Assembly (NCBI RefSeq): GCF_008830225.1
Contig: NZ_WAIE01000006.1
Span: 62,001 to 126,000, forward strand
Origin: Pseudodesulfovibrio senegalensis
GTDB lineage: Bacteria; Desulfobacterota; Desulfovibrionia; Desulfovibrionales; Desulfovibrionaceae
Length of the DNA: 64,000 nucleotides
Reading direction: 5' to 3'
Below the pieces are notes generated by a model that saw only the letters and a program-made list of their open reading frames with translations, was not told the origin of the DNA and searched no databases. The position numbers were made by a program, and so were the translations under genes. Positions 1 to 11,776 of the stretch are shown here, piece by piece (position 1 is the stretch's first letter; the number at the start of each line of letters is the position of its first letter).

Positions 1-244
1 CCAGGCACACGCCCAGCACGGGCAGCCCGGAATCCATGACCGCGCCGTATCCCGCGTAATCACGGGGCGCACCCGGTCCCGGGGAAATGACGATCATGTC
101 CCACGAATCGAATTTGCGGGGCATGGACGAATGGCCGAGCACGTCCACGCGCACGTCAGCGCAGGCCTGCCGAACCGCACGGACCAGCAGATGCTCAAGA
201 TTGCGGGTAAAACTGTCGTTGTTGTCGATGAGAAGTATGCGCAA
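1..244 (-). CDS. Glutamine amidotransferase of anthranilate/aminodeoxychorismate synthase, partial (3' end off window)
   Basis: The minus-strand reading opens RILLIDNNDSFTRNLEHLL and continues through ISPGPGAPRDYAGYG to GVCL at the window edge. This is the N-terminal third of a class I glutamine amidotransferase (TrpG/PabA type), which supplies ammonia to a chorismate-using synthase. The GVCL(G) motif carries the nucleophilic cysteine. The start is a TTG at 244, with GGAG eight bases upstream; no ATG fits the usual MRILLIDN beginning. About 80 residues are inside the window, against roughly 190 for the family. TrpG and PabA cannot be told apart from this part, and no chorismate synthase partner gene is visible here. 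Confidence 0.82.
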   Translation of the reverse strand, partial: MRILLIDNNDSFTRNLEHLLVRAVRQACADVRVDVLGHSSMPRKFDSWDMIVISPGPGAPRDYAGYGAVMDSGLPVLGVCL

Positions 245-329
245 TAATCGGGCTCCGGGCGGGAATCGCCGCCCTGCGGGCACGATACGGAAACCGGAGA
301 CAAAAGGCCAGCCGAACGGAAAACGGAAA

Positions 330-1487
330 TCAGCCCAGAAAATCCCACTGTTTGGCCCGGGTCCAGGCATAGGAACGCATGCCGTGCACGGTCTGGGCCA
401 GTCGGGAACCGAAAATGCGCATGAACAACGAAAGCCACCCCGTTCCCATTGCGGCTATGGAGTGGAACAAAAAACAGCGCAAACGGTCAGAGCCGCGTAT
501 CTCCGGCAATATCTGCCTGTTGAGCATATCCTGATAGGCGGCCGCAGCCTGCACCGGGTCGTCCCCGTTATCCGCGATGGCCCGGGCCGCGCAATAGCCG
601 GTGGCCATGGCAAAAAAAATGCCCTCGCCCAAAAACGGCTCCACGAATCCCCCGGCGTCCCCGGCCAACATGGCCCGCCCGTGGCAGGGATTCATGCAAT
701 AATTACCATACGGCAATGGATACGCACCCGGATGCACGCTTTCAGGATCGGCAACGCCCAGATCGCGAATGAAGTCCCGGAACAGGCTCGTAAAATTCCC
801 GTTGCTGCGCCTGAGTCCGCAGATGCCCGCCAGCACATGGTCGTTGCCCGGAAAAACCCAGCCATATCCGTCCCGTATCCGCCCCACATGCAATTCCGGA
901 TCGATGACCCTGCGCGGGAATCGATCCGCAGGAATACGCGCCTCCATGGCCGGAGCCAAATACGAACGCCACATGCCGCGCATATGGCCGAAAAACGGCA
1001 TGTGGCGGCGCACCACACTGTTGACCCCGTCCGCGCCGATTATGAATTTTCCGCGCAGCACGGTTCCGTCCGCGCAGATCACGGTTCCGGCGTTGGGCTC
1101 GCAGTCAACGGCCCGGCAGCCCTCGAAAACCTGCGCCCCGGATTGCCGGGCAACATCCAGCAGGCAGCGGTCCAGAATGCTCCTGTCGGAAAAATGAAAG
1201 GGAAACGGCAACTGTCCCCTGGCAACAAGGGAACCGGACCCGTAAACGAAATAGGCTGAGGACTGGTGGTGGACCGCTTTTTCGGCACGCAGGCGTTCCA
1301 GATCAAGACCGCAGGTGGTTTCCAGAAGGCGCACGCTTTTCCATGTCAGCAGCCCGCCGCACAGCTTGCTGCGCGGAAACACGGCCCTGTCCGCGACAGC
1401 AACCCTGCGGCCGGAACCGGCCAGAACATGGGCCGCCACGGAACCCGCAGGCCCCGCACCGATGATGACGACGTCGAATTCTCCCAT
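330..1487 (-). CDS. Geranylgeranyl reductase-family FAD-dependent oxidoreductase
   Basis: A flavoprotein of about 385 residues. The N-terminus FDVVIIGAGPAGSVAAH is a Rossmann FAD-binding GxGxxG motif, followed by the RSKLCGG segment and a later GDAGGFVEPFLGEGI motif. These are typical of the geranylgeranyl reductase/FixC group, which reduces isoprenoid double bonds or acts on quinone-linked substrates; the substrate here is unknown. The ATG at 1487 is favoured because it leads straight into the FAD motif; an in-frame GTG at 1499 is the alternative, and neither has a well-spaced Shine-Dalgarno. It lies 85 bases upstream of the amidotransferase on the same strand, so the two may be cotranscribed. 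Confidence 0.8.
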   Translation of the reverse strand: MGEFDVVIIGAGPAGSVAAHVLAGSGRRVAVADRAVFPRSKLCGGLLTWKSVRLLETTCGLDLERLRAEKAVHHQSSAYFVYGSGSLVARGQLPFPFHFSDRSILDRCLLDVARQSGAQVFEGCRAVDCEPNAGTVICADGTVLRGKFIIGADGVNSVVRRHMPFFGHMRGMWRSYLAPAMEARIPADRFPRRVIDPELHVGRIRDGYGWVFPGNDHVLAGICGLRRSNGNFTSLFRDFIRDLGVADPESVHPGAYPLPYGNYCMNPCHGRAMLAGDAGGFVEPFLGEGIFFAMATGYCAARAIADNGDDPVQAAAAYQDMLNRQILPEIRGSDRLRCFLFHSIAAMGTGWLSLFMRIFGSRLAQTVHGMRSYAWTRAKQWDFLG

Positions 1488-1547
1488 TCTTCCACTCACT
1501 TGAATGGTAACAAGTTACTATAGTATGCCACAATTTTACAAGAGCAT

Positions 1548-1578
1548 AAAAAAAGACGCCCCGGTGAACCGGGACGCC
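1548..1578 (-). terminator. Rho-independent terminator for the DUF39 gene
   Basis: On the minus strand a 10-bp stem (GGCGTCCCGG/CCGGGGCGTC, two G-U pairs, TTCA loop) is followed by seven T residues. It lies 24 bases past the DUF39 stop codon. Confidence 0.8.
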
Positions 1579-1602
1579 TTTGCAATGGTTGTATGAGGGA
1601 TA

Positions 1603-2772
1603 TTACAGGCTGACGATGTCTTCCTGTTTCTCCGTAAGCAGGAATTTGCCGTCCTCGATCCATTTCTTGAGTTCATCCGCGATTTCCAGCGACATGGAAT
1701 AACTGGTCACCGGAACCGTGGGCGTGGACTTGCCGTTCAGCTCAATCTCGCCGGACTTGAGTTCCTCCATGGTCACATGGCCCAAAACGCGCGGCAGGCC
1801 GTTGGGATAATCATAGCCGTAATCCTTGATGGGCATCTGGATGTCCGCATCGGAAACGCCGGTGAACCAGGCCATTTCCTCGTTGAGCACGGGAATGGGA
1901 ATACCCACGCCCATGGACAGCGAGCAGCCGTAGCCCACGATGCTGACGGCGCGCACATAGCGCGGCTTCATCTGCTTGAGGTCGCCCTTGAGCATGAGGG
2001 TTCCGGCCGGGCTGGTGGGGATGCCCCGTTCGTTGCGCGGGGGCTTGGCCACGTGCTGGGTGCCGGAACCGAGAACATACCCGATGCCGCCACCCATGAA
2101 TATCTTGGTTCCCAGACCGATGGTCTGCAGATAGGGGTCGTTGAACAGGGGCGAAAGCTGGCCGGCCGTGGCGTAGTTCACGTTGCGGCTGTTGGGCTTG
2201 AGCGGCCCCATGTAGGTATAGATTGTGCGGCTGGTCAGGTTCACGGCCGCATTGTAATTCTGGTAGCAGTTGCGCGGGTTGAACAGCCAGGCGTTGGGCA
2301 GGTCCGCAAGGGTCACGTCCTTGTCCAGCTCGCGACGCGGGTAACAGTCCGAACCGTAGGCCTGTGCGCGCAGATGCACGGCGCGGCCGCGCAGCAGATC
2401 CTCAATCACGTGGCTTCCGCCATAGCGGAAACGGCCCGGATGCACCTTGTTCAGGGGATCGTCCTCGCTCGGCTCGGTGGCGCCAAGATAACAGTCCACC
2501 GCGGCAAGGCCGGCATGGCAGGGAACATTGTTCATCCACATTCGGGAAACCTTCATCACCGGCGGCTGCTGGCCGATGTTGAAAAGCAGTCCGGAAGAAC
2601 ACATGGGGGAAAACGTCCCCGTGGTCACAACGTCCACTTCGCGGGCCGCCTTGACCTTGCCTTCCTTGTTGACGATGCGCGCCATTTCCTCGGCATTGAC
2701 CACCACGGCCTTGCCTTTGCGGATGCGCTCGTTGATCTCGCCGATCGTCTTGTTCACCTGATGCACGGGCAT
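1603..2772 (-). CDS. DUF39 homocysteine biosynthesis protein
   Basis: A 389-residue protein opening MPVHQVNKTIGEINERIRKG, with VVTTGTFSPMCSSG, the cysteine-containing stretch NNVPCHAGLAAVD and MGGGIGYVLGSGTQHV. These match the DUF39/COG1900 family, shown genetically in methanogens and Desulfovibrio to take part in sulfide incorporation that yields homocysteine from aspartate semialdehyde. The start at 2772 has GGAGGA five bases upstream; a longer reading to 2859 lacks such a site. The NIL/ferredoxin partner known to work with this family is not adjacent. Conserved cysteines fit a sulfur-carrying role, but the mechanism is inference. Confidence 0.85.
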   Translation of the reverse strand: MPVHQVNKTIGEINERIRKGKAVVVNAEEMARIVNKEGKVKAAREVDVVTTGTFSPMCSSGLLFNIGQQPPVMKVSRMWMNNVPCHAGLAAVDCYLGATEPSEDDPLNKVHPGRFRYGGSHVIEDLLRGRAVHLRAQAYGSDCYPRRELDKDVTLADLPNAWLFNPRNCYQNYNAAVNLTSRTIYTYMGPLKPNSRNVNYATAGQLSPLFNDPYLQTIGLGTKIFMGGGIGYVLGSGTQHVAKPPRNERGIPTSPAGTLMLKGDLKQMKPRYVRAVSIVGYGCSLSMGVGIPIPVLNEEMAWFTGVSDADIQMPIKDYGYDYPNGLPRVLGHVTMEELKSGEIELNGKSTPTVPVTSYSMSLEIADELKKWIEDGKFLLTEKQEDIVSL

Positions 2773-2992
2773 GAAATCCTCCAAAAAAAAACACGCTTCT
2801 TCACTGTTTTCCATACTTGTGGAAACAGCCGGAGAATAATGGCCGAATTTTCCACGCAAGGCAAATCATTTTCCTCGCGCTTTCGGCATGAAGACTTGGC
2901 TTTACGACGATTTTAGGCTATAAAACCGCATCTGCGGGATGGTGTTTAAAAAGTTCTGAAACTGATTTTTTTTATTCATATATATCATGTAG
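2773..2992. other. oriC: Candidate chromosomal origin (oriC) between divergent DUF39 gene and dnaA
   Basis: This AT-richer 220-bp gap lies where gene direction flips from leftward to rightward and directly precedes dnaA. Near-consensus DnaA boxes are TTTTCCATA at 2807-2815, a reverse GTTTCCACA at about 2818-2826 and TTTTCCACG at 2848-2856. No perfect TTATCCACA box is present. The placement is an inference from context; the dnaA-dnaN gap at 4334-4475, also AT-rich, is an alternative unwinding region. Confidence 0.35.
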
Positions 2993-4333
2993 TTGAAAAC
3001 AGACATCCAAAAAGACGCTATCGACGTGAAACAAGCCTTTCGAAAACACCTCAAGCAAAGCTATTCCAACGACGAGCTCAAGCGCTGGTATGACCCGCTG
3101 CAACTGGATTTCTCGGAAGAGGATCATCAGCTCGTGGTACTGTTTCCGCATCTGTTCTTTGCTTCCTGGTTCGAAAAATCCGTGCAGAGCGCATTCGAGT
3201 CCCAGCTCAACCTCTTCCTGGGCAACGGCTATTCGGTCAGCTACGACACCAATGGCGGCAGCCAGACGGGCGGTCAGGGCATGCCCGCCGTTTCCATGAC
3301 CAAACGCATCGATTTTCCCTTTGACCGCCAATTCACGTTCGACACCTTTCTGATCAACAAGAAAAACTATTTTCCCCTGGCGTCGGCACGAGAAGTGGCC
3401 AAGCAATCCGGTTCGCTGTTCAACCCCTTCATCATCTGCGGTCCCAACGGGTCCGGAAAAACACACCTGATGAAGGCCGTTGCCAACGAAATCAGCAAAC
3501 AGCACGACTGTTCCAAGATATTCCTCGGGTCCATGGACCAGTTGAACAATCTCTATGCGGTCAAATTCAACGGCGATTCCTTCCGGGCGCGGCACCACGT
3601 GTTCGATTTCGATTACCTGTTCATCGACGATTTTCAGCAGATCCGCCAATATCCGAGTATGCAGCACGAAGTTGTCAACATATTCAACCACTTCTATGAC
3701 AACAAGAAACAGATGGTCTTCACCTGCCGCGACAAGATCAGTGCCTACGACTTTCTGGACGCGGACCTGCAATCCCGGCTGGGCTGGGGGCTTATCGTCA
3801 CGCTCAAGGAGCCGGACCTTGAAATCCGCGTGGGCTATATCCAGCAGCAGTGCCGCTTCAAGAAACTGCCCCTGACCAAGGAACAGATTCTGACCCTTGC
3901 CCAGCGGTTTTCCGATTTCCGCTATCTGCAGGGCGTACTGCTCAAGCTGTTCGCCTACCGCGAACTGGTGCACAAGGATATATCGCAAAAGGATTTCGAC
4001 CATATCCTGAACAACACTGAAGAAAAGAACACGGACGACCTGACGCCCAAGAGAATAATGCAGGTGGTCTGCGAGCACTTCAACGTCAACTACAAAGATC
4101 TTGTGGGCGTCAAACGTCACCAGCACATTGCCCAGGCCCGGCAGGTAGCCATGTTCCTGTGCCGCGAAATGCTCAATGTTTCCTATCCGGCCCTTGGCCG
4201 CACCTTCGGAGGAAAAGACCACAGCACGGTCTTGTATTCTGTGAAAAAAGTAAAACAATTACAGGTAGATGATAACGATTTGAAACAGATGTTGAAAACG
4301 TTGAAGAAAAAATGTCGCATGTCGGGTTCATAA
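2993..4333 (+). CDS. dnaA: Chromosomal replication initiator DnaA (divergent)
   Basis: A 446-residue DnaA upstream of dnaN, gyrB and gyrA. Domain I spans about residues 1-90. The AAA+ domain has a Walker A GPNGSGKT at residues 150-157 (most DnaA proteins have a GVGLGKT-type loop) and Walker B FIDDFQQI around 210-217. SRLGWGL matches the arginine-finger region. Domain IV carries GGKDHSTVLYSV from residue 406, the DnaA signature that contacts the DnaA box (usually GGRDHTTV). The start is a TTG at 2993 without a clear ribosome site; a GTG at 3026 is possible. It drives origin melting and helicase loading. The altered P-loop is a lineage feature, not visible damage. Confidence 0.93.
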   Translation: MKTDIQKDAIDVKQAFRKHLKQSYSNDELKRWYDPLQLDFSEEDHQLVVLFPHLFFASWFEKSVQSAFESQLNLFLGNGYSVSYDTNGGSQTGGQGMPAVSMTKRIDFPFDRQFTFDTFLINKKNYFPLASAREVAKQSGSLFNPFIICGPNGSGKTHLMKAVANEISKQHDCSKIFLGSMDQLNNLYAVKFNGDSFRARHHVFDFDYLFIDDFQQIRQYPSMQHEVVNIFNHFYDNKKQMVFTCRDKISAYDFLDADLQSRLGWGLIVTLKEPDLEIRVGYIQQQCRFKKLPLTKEQILTLAQRFSDFRYLQGVLLKLFAYRELVHKDISQKDFDHILNNTEEKNTDDLTPKRIMQVVCEHFNVNYKDLVGVKRHQHIAQARQVAMFLCREMLNVSYPALGRTFGGKDHSTVLYSVKKVKQLQVDDNDLKQMLKTLKKKCRMSGS

Positions 4334-4475
4334 TGGAAATCCCTTGCCCCTTGAACATCCTGTTCCAAAAGACGGACATATGGTGTTCCAATTTTTTTCT
4401 TTTATTTCAAATTGATATCTAGGTTAGCTACAAAGCTACAGAGATTATTAATCTTCACTAAAAGGAGATTTTATT

Positions 4476-5645
4476 ATGTTTTTGAAAGTGAACAGGGATG
4501 GTATCATTGAAGGCCTTCAGAAATCGGCCAACATCATTCCTGCCAAAACCGGGGCCGCCTTCCTGCGCACCATCTGGCTCAAGGCGGAGAACGGAACCCT
4601 GAACATCATGTCCACGGATTCCAATCTGGAATTCATGGGTTCCTATCAGGCCGAGGTCACGGACGAGGGTCTCGCCGGAGTGCAGGGCCGCGCTTTCTAT
4701 GATTTGGTGCGCCAGTTGCGCTCGGATCAGGGCGAGCTGGTCATCAAGACCGACGGCGAGAACCAGAATCTCCTCATGGAACAGAAAGCCAGGAAATACA
4801 CCTTTCCGGTGAACGATCCCGAATGGTTCCAGAAATTTTCGCAATTCCCGGAAAACGGAACCGTATTCTGGTCCGGTGATTTCCTGCACGAGATCATCGA
4901 AAAGATATCGTTCTGCATTTCCGATGAAGATTCCATGGAAGCCATCGCCTGCCTGTACATGATTCCCCGCGAGGAAAACGGTACGCGCTCCATCGAGGTC
5001 TGCGGCCTGAACGGCCATCAGTTCGCCATGTTCAACTTCGTGAACGACGACATTGCCGACCTGCTTCCGGCCGAAGGCGTGCTCATCCAGAAAAAATATC
5101 TGGCCGAGCTCAAGAAATGGCTGACCGCCGATGAAATCGAAATGGCCATCAGCGAAAAGCGGCTTTTCTTCCGCACGGGCGACAAGTCCGAGACCTTCAC
5201 CCTGCCGCTTTCCTATTACCAGTATCCCAATTATTACAACTTCCTGGCAAAGCTGAACGACGACGACGTGTCCAAGCTGCAGGTCAACCGTGCCGAGCTG
5301 GTGGACGCGCTGGGCCGCGTTTCCCTGTTCAACACGGACTCCAACCGTTGCGCGTATTTCACCTTTGGCGAAGGCGAAGTGACCGTTCATTCGCAGGGAC
5401 AGGATACGGGTGCTGCGCGCGAGTCCATCGGCGCTACCTATTCCGGCGATCTGGAACGCATCGCCTTTCCCACCAAGAACCTGATCGACATCCTGAATCA
5501 CTTCAATTCCGAGTCCGTGACCTTCACCCTGACCGGCGGCGAAGCGCCCTGCGGCATCAGCGGTGAAGACGACCCGGACTACAAGGTCATTGTCATGCCC
5601 ATGATGATTCAGGAAGAGACCTACTACACCGAGGATAACGCTTAA
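4476..5645 (+). CDS. dnaN: DNA polymerase III subunit beta (sliding clamp)
   Basis: A 389-residue beta clamp opening MFLKVNRDGIIEGLQKSANI, with the usual three-repeat length and the C-terminal end DYKVIVMPMM that forms part of the clamp pocket for polymerase peptides. It tethers polymerase III and other enzymes to DNA. AAAGGAG lies seven bases upstream of the ATG. The 142-bp gap after dnaA is AT-rich and probably holds a separate promoter, though no good -35/-10 pair stands out. The TAA stop is followed immediately by the gyrB ATG, so translation of the two is likely coupled. Confidence 0.96.
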   Translation: MFLKVNRDGIIEGLQKSANIIPAKTGAAFLRTIWLKAENGTLNIMSTDSNLEFMGSYQAEVTDEGLAGVQGRAFYDLVRQLRSDQGELVIKTDGENQNLLMEQKARKYTFPVNDPEWFQKFSQFPENGTVFWSGDFLHEIIEKISFCISDEDSMEAIACLYMIPREENGTRSIEVCGLNGHQFAMFNFVNDDIADLLPAEGVLIQKKYLAELKKWLTADEIEMAISEKRLFFRTGDKSETFTLPLSYYQYPNYYNFLAKLNDDDVSKLQVNRAELVDALGRVSLFNTDSNRCAYFTFGEGEVTVHSQGQDTGAARESIGATYSGDLERIAFPTKNLIDILNHFNSESVTFTLTGGEAPCGISGEDDPDYKVIVMPMMIQEETYYTEDNA

Positions 5646-8036
<2,391 letters not shown>

Positions 8037-8175
8037 GACCGCAACGAGCGGCTGAAACAAATAGAAAATTGTTGCGGCACGCGCCGTTTTCCTGCGGGAG
8101 CGCGCCAAAACGCTTTGGAAGATACTTCGGATAGCGGGGACATGGTCCCTGCTCCGAACTGCCGGAGGCAAATGA

Positions 8176-10617
8176 ATGAATAACCAGATTTCCATCGAGA
8201 GCGAACTCAAGAAAAGTTATCTCGAGTATTCGCTGAGCGTCATCATAGGCCGGGCCATCCCGGATGTGCGCGACGGGCTCAAGCCCGTGCACCGGCGCAT
8301 CCTGTTTGCCATGCATGACCTCGGCAACTCCTACAACCGCGCCTACAAGAAATCCGCGCGCGTGGTCGGTGACGTCATCGGTAAATACCACCCGCACGGC
8401 GACTCGGCCGTGTATGACGCATTGGTCCGCCTTGCGCAGGATTTTTCCATGCGCGATCCCCTTGTGGATGGTCAGGGTAACTTCGGCTCCATCGACGGCG
8501 ATGCTGCAGCGGCAATGCGTTACACTGAAGTGCGCATGGCCCGCCTTGCCAGCGAGTTTCTCACCGACATCGAGAAACAGACCGTCGACTTCAGGCCCAA
8601 CTACGACAACACCCTGAACGAGCCTTCGGTTCTGCCCACCAAGGTGCCCAACCTGCTGCTCAACGGTACCGCCGGTATCGCGGTGGGCATGGCCACCAAC
8701 ATCCCGCCCCACAACCTGGGCGAGCTGGTGGACGGCACCACGCACCTGCTGGACAACCCGGACTGCACGGTCACCGACCTCATGGGTTTCATCAAGGGAC
8801 CGGATTTTCCCACCGGGGCAACGGTTTTCGGCGGTCAGGGCCTTGTGGACGCCTACAACACCGGCCGCGGCTCCATCAAGATCCGCGGTGTCATGGAGGT
8901 TGAGGAACGCAAGGGCAACCGCCATTCCATCGTGGTCAAGGAAATCCCCTATGCCGTGAACAAATCCACGCTGGTGGAAAAGATCGCCCACCTGGTCAAC
9001 GACAAGAAGATCGAGGGCATCACGGACCTGCGCGACGAATCGGACCGCAACGGCATCCGCATCGTCATGGATCTCAAGCGCGGTTCCATTCCCGATATCA
9101 TCATCAATTCCCTGTACAAGTTCACCCCGCTGGAAACCAGCTTCGGCATCAACATGATGGCCGTTGTGGGCAACCGGCCCATGCTCCTGAACCTCAAGGA
9201 AGTGCTCAACTGCTTCCTCGACCACAGGCGCGAGGTCATCATCCGGCGCACCAAGTTCGATCTGGACAAGGCCGAACGCCGGGTTCACATCCTCGAGGGT
9301 CTGCGCATCGCCGTGGACAACATCGACGAAGTGGTCAAGATCATCCGCGCATCCGCTTCCGCGCCCGAGGCCAAGGCCAACCTCATGGAACGCTTCGAGC
9401 TTTCCGAGGTACAGTCGCAGGCCATTCTGGACATGCGCCTGCAGCGCCTGACCGGACTTGAGCGCGACAAGCTCATGGAAGAATACAAGGAACTGCTCAA
9501 GCGCATCGAATATTACCGCTCCATTCTGGACAACGAGGACGTGCTCAAGGGTGTTATCCGCGACGAGCTGGCCGATGTCCGGAAGATCTACGCCACCGAG
9601 CGCAAGAGCGAGCTTTTGCAGCACGATCTGGACAGCATCGACATCGAGGACCTCATCGCCGATGACGAAACCGTCATCACCCTTTCAAGGCGCGGCTACA
9701 TCAAGCGCACGCCCCTGACCAACTATCAGGCACAGCGCCGGGGCGGAAAGGGCATTGCCGGGGTACAGACCAGCGATGGCGATTTCATCCACACCTTCAT
9801 GCTGACCACCAACCACAAGTGGTTGTTGCTGTTCACCAACCTTGGCAAGATGTTCAAGATCAAGGCGCATCAGGTTCCCGAAGGCAGCCGGTATGCCAAA
9901 GGCGCGCATATCGCCAACCTCCTTCCCCTGGAAAAGGATGAGGAGATCGCAACGGCCATGAGTCTGCAGGAACTGTCCGAGGACCGTTTCTTCCTGTTCG
10001 TGACCAAGCGGGGCATGATCAAGCGTTCCAGCATGGACCTGTACCAGAACTGCCGCACCACCGGCATCCGGGCCGTGAACCTCAAGGAAGGCGACGAGCT
10101 CATGACCGTGCAGGAAGTGAACCCGGATGCGGACTGCATCCTGGCCACGCAGAAAGGCACGGCCATCCGTTTCAATATCCGCGATGCACGCCCCATGGGC
10201 CGCGCAACGGCCGGAGTCAAGGGCATATCCCTGCGTGCAAACGATGAAGTGGTTGCCTGCGTGACCACCAGCGATGCCGACCGTTTCGAGCTGCTGACCG
10301 TGTCGCAGGGCGGTTTCGGCAAGCGCACCAACATCGAACAGTACCGGGTCCAGTCCCGCGGGGGCAAGGGCATCCTGAACATGCGCCTGACCGACAAGAC
10401 CGGCGATGTATTGGGTGCGCGTCTGGTGAATGACACCGACGACATCATCCTGCTGACTTCCGGCAACAAGATCATTCGCATGAACGTCAGCGAGATAACC
10501 CTGACCCGTGGACGGGCAACACAGGGCGTGCGCTTGGTGCGCATGGACGAAGAAATCTTCGTGGCCGGATTCGATCTGGTTACGGACAAGGAAATCCAGA
10601 AGGACGACGAATCCTGA
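8176..10617 (+). CDS. gyrA: DNA gyrase subunit A
   Basis: An 813-residue GyrA. The catalytic tyrosine lies in [12 protein letters not shown] (Tyr116). The quinolone region reads [17 protein letters not shown], with the wild-type Ser and acidic residue. The GyrA box QRRGGKG near residue 520 opens the DNA-wrapping beta-pinwheel, separating gyrase from topoisomerase IV. GGAGG lies upstream of the ATG. The 139-bp gap after gyrB holds a hairpin (AGCGGGGAC/GTCCCTGCT, 8133-8153) close to the ribosome site, which could influence gyrA translation. The stop overlaps the ATG of the next gene by one base. Confidence 0.97.
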   Translation: MNNQISIESELKKSYLEYSLSVIIGRAIPDVRDGLKPVHRRILFAMHDLGNSYNRAYKKSARVVGDVIGKYHPHGDSAVYDALVRLAQDFSMRDPLVDGQGNFGSIDGDAAAAMRYTEVRMARLASEFLTDIEKQTVDFRPNYDNTLNEPSVLPTKVPNLLLNGTAGIAVGMATNIPPHNLGELVDGTTHLLDNPDCTVTDLMGFIKGPDFPTGATVFGGQGLVDAYNTGRGSIKIRGVMEVEERKGNRHSIVVKEIPYAVNKSTLVEKIAHLVNDKKIEGITDLRDESDRNGIRIVMDLKRGSIPDIIINSLYKFTPLETSFGINMMAVVGNRPMLLNLKEVLNCFLDHRREVIIRRTKFDLDKAERRVHILEGLRIAVDNIDEVVKIIRASASAPEAKANLMERFELSEVQSQAILDMRLQRLTGLERDKLMEEYKELLKRIEYYRSILDNEDVLKGVIRDELADVRKIYATERKSELLQHDLDSIDIEDLIADDETVITLSRRGYIKRTPLTNYQAQRRGGKGIAGVQTSDGDFIHTFMLTTNHKWLLLFTNLGKMFKIKAHQVPEGSRYAKGAHIANLLPLEKDEEIATAMSLQELSEDRFFLFVTKRGMIKRSSMDLYQNCRTTGIRAVNLKEGDELMTVQEVNPDADCILATQKGTAIRFNIRDARPMGRATAGVKGISLRANDEVVACVTTSDADRFELLTVSQGGFGKRTNIEQYRVQSRGGKGILNMRLTDKTGDVLGARLVNDTDDIILLTSGNKIIRMNVSEITLTRGRATQGVRLVRMDEEIFVAGFDLVTDKEIQKDDES

Positions 10618-11399
10618 TGCATACGCTCAAGGCGCTGTTTTTGACCGCAGTTATGCTGTGGTGCGCCGCGTGCGGCGGACAGCCCGTGGATGCGGACCTC
10701 AAGGCCGCGCGCGAGCAGTATTCGCAGGGATACTACCTGCAGTCCGAAACCGGATACGAGCGGTACCTGCAGCGCAATCCTCAGGGAGAATTCCGCAAGG
10801 AGGCCTGGAATCGCCTTTTGAACATTGCCCTGAACATCAAGGGCGATCTCGAGCGTTCCGTGTCCCTGCTGGAAGCCATGAGCCTTGAGGAAAGCCACGA
10901 CAAGCTGGAACGATGGAAGATCATGTACCAGCTGGGCGACATCTACATGCAGCTGGGAAAACGTTCCAAGGCTGTCGAGACGCTGGAAAAATCGCTGATG
11001 CTGGCCGAGGACATGCCTGAGCAGACCGTGAAAACCCAGCTGAGGCTGGCGCGCATTTACCGCCTGCAGGGGAATTATGATCTGGTCATGGAAGCCCTGA
11101 ACAACTGCGCGGAAAGTGCGTCCACCAATGAAGACAAGGCCACCTGCCTGTATGAATTGGCGCAGAGCTACAGCCTGATCAACAACTGGGGGCTGGTCCG
11201 CAAGGCCCTGGAACAGCTGCTGGCCCTTGACAATGTTGATGAGGAAAGACGGGCCATGGCCACATTTCTGCTGGCCGAGGCCTTTGAATACGCACATGAT
11301 TACGACAAGGTCCGTTCCTTGCTTGAATCGATTCGGGAAACCTATCCGAACCCCAAGGTCGTGGAAGCACGTCTTCGTGCCCTGAAAGGGCAAAAATAG
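10617..11399 (+). CDS. TPR-containing lipoprotein
   Basis: A 260-residue protein with a lipoprotein signal sequence ([19 protein letters not shown], lipid-bearing cysteine at about residue 19). The rest is helical tetratricopeptide-like repeats, for example LGDIYMQLGKRSKAVETLEKS and LARIYRLQGNYDLVMEALNN. It is probably anchored in the envelope and acts as a protein-interaction scaffold. The partner is unknown. It resembles the outer-membrane TPR group that includes BamD, but the match is not strong enough to name it. Its ATG overlaps the gyrA stop (TGATG) and a strong terminator follows, so it is the last gene of the gyrase transcription unit. Confidence 0.8.
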   Translation: MHTLKALFLTAVMLWCAACGGQPVDADLKAAREQYSQGYYLQSETGYERYLQRNPQGEFRKEAWNRLLNIALNIKGDLERSVSLLEAMSLEESHDKLERWKIMYQLGDIYMQLGKRSKAVETLEKSLMLAEDMPEQTVKTQLRLARIYRLQGNYDLVMEALNNCAESASTNEDKATCLYELAQSYSLINNWGLVRKALEQLLALDNVDEERRAMATFLLAEAFEYAHDYDKVRSLLESIRETYPNPKVVEARLRALKGQK

Positions 11400-11424
11400 C
11401 CGAATAAACGGTCATTGCCGTACA

Positions 11425-11458
11425 AAAGCCCCCTGTTCGACGCCGAACAGGGGGCTTT
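11425..11458 (+). terminator. Strong terminator after the gyrase operon
   Basis: A perfect 15-bp stem (AAAGCCCCCTGTTCG and its complement) with a 4-base loop. It ends in TTT and lies 25 bases past the TPR lipoprotein stop. Confidence 0.85.
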
Positions 11459-11776
11459 CATGTCTGCATTCATCTTTTGCGTTCATGAAATTGCCGGAGA
11501 ACAACGTCAATGCAATCCGGGTTTTTGTTTGAAACCACCATTATCCTATTGTTTGTAGGGGAATTATTCTTTTGTATCAGATGGATGTGTGCAATCCGAA
11601 TATTGGGGAAAGTGGCGCAGCGGCAAAAAAACTTTGCCGCTTTGCACAAAAAAGGCAATTTTCAGACAAAAACAACCCTGCTTTTTGGCGCAAATGCATA
11701 TTTATGATGACACTTATGTCAAAAGTTGATAGGAGTCTTCGCCTATACACAATAATTGTTAAGGAGTGCTGAAACA
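11459..11776 (+). promoter_or_regulatory. AT-rich leader upstream of the glutamate synthase-family gene, with two palindromes
   Basis: No convincing gene lies in these 318 bases. The first palindrome is GCGGCAAA-AAAAC-TTTGCCGC around 11619-11639, with no T-run after it, so an operator or attenuator rather than a terminator. The second is TGACA-CTTA-TGTCA at 11708-11721. Both are upstream of the AAGGAG ribosome site of the next gene. Their binding proteins are unknown. Confidence 0.35.

Noticed and set aside
11619-11639. Rho-independent terminator at GCGGCAAA...TTTGCCGC
   Set aside because: The stem is good but no T-run follows on either strand in the proper place; kept only as a possible operator.
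11510-11707. 65-codon frame in the AT-rich leader of the glutamate synthase-family gene
   Set aside because: No ribosome site, no recognisable domain, and it runs across the palindromes; more likely untranslated leader.
11708-11721. FNR/CRP-type site TGACA-CTTA-TGTCA
   Set aside because: The symmetry is clear but the half sites do not match TTGAT/ATCAA or TGTGA/TCACA, so no regulator is named.
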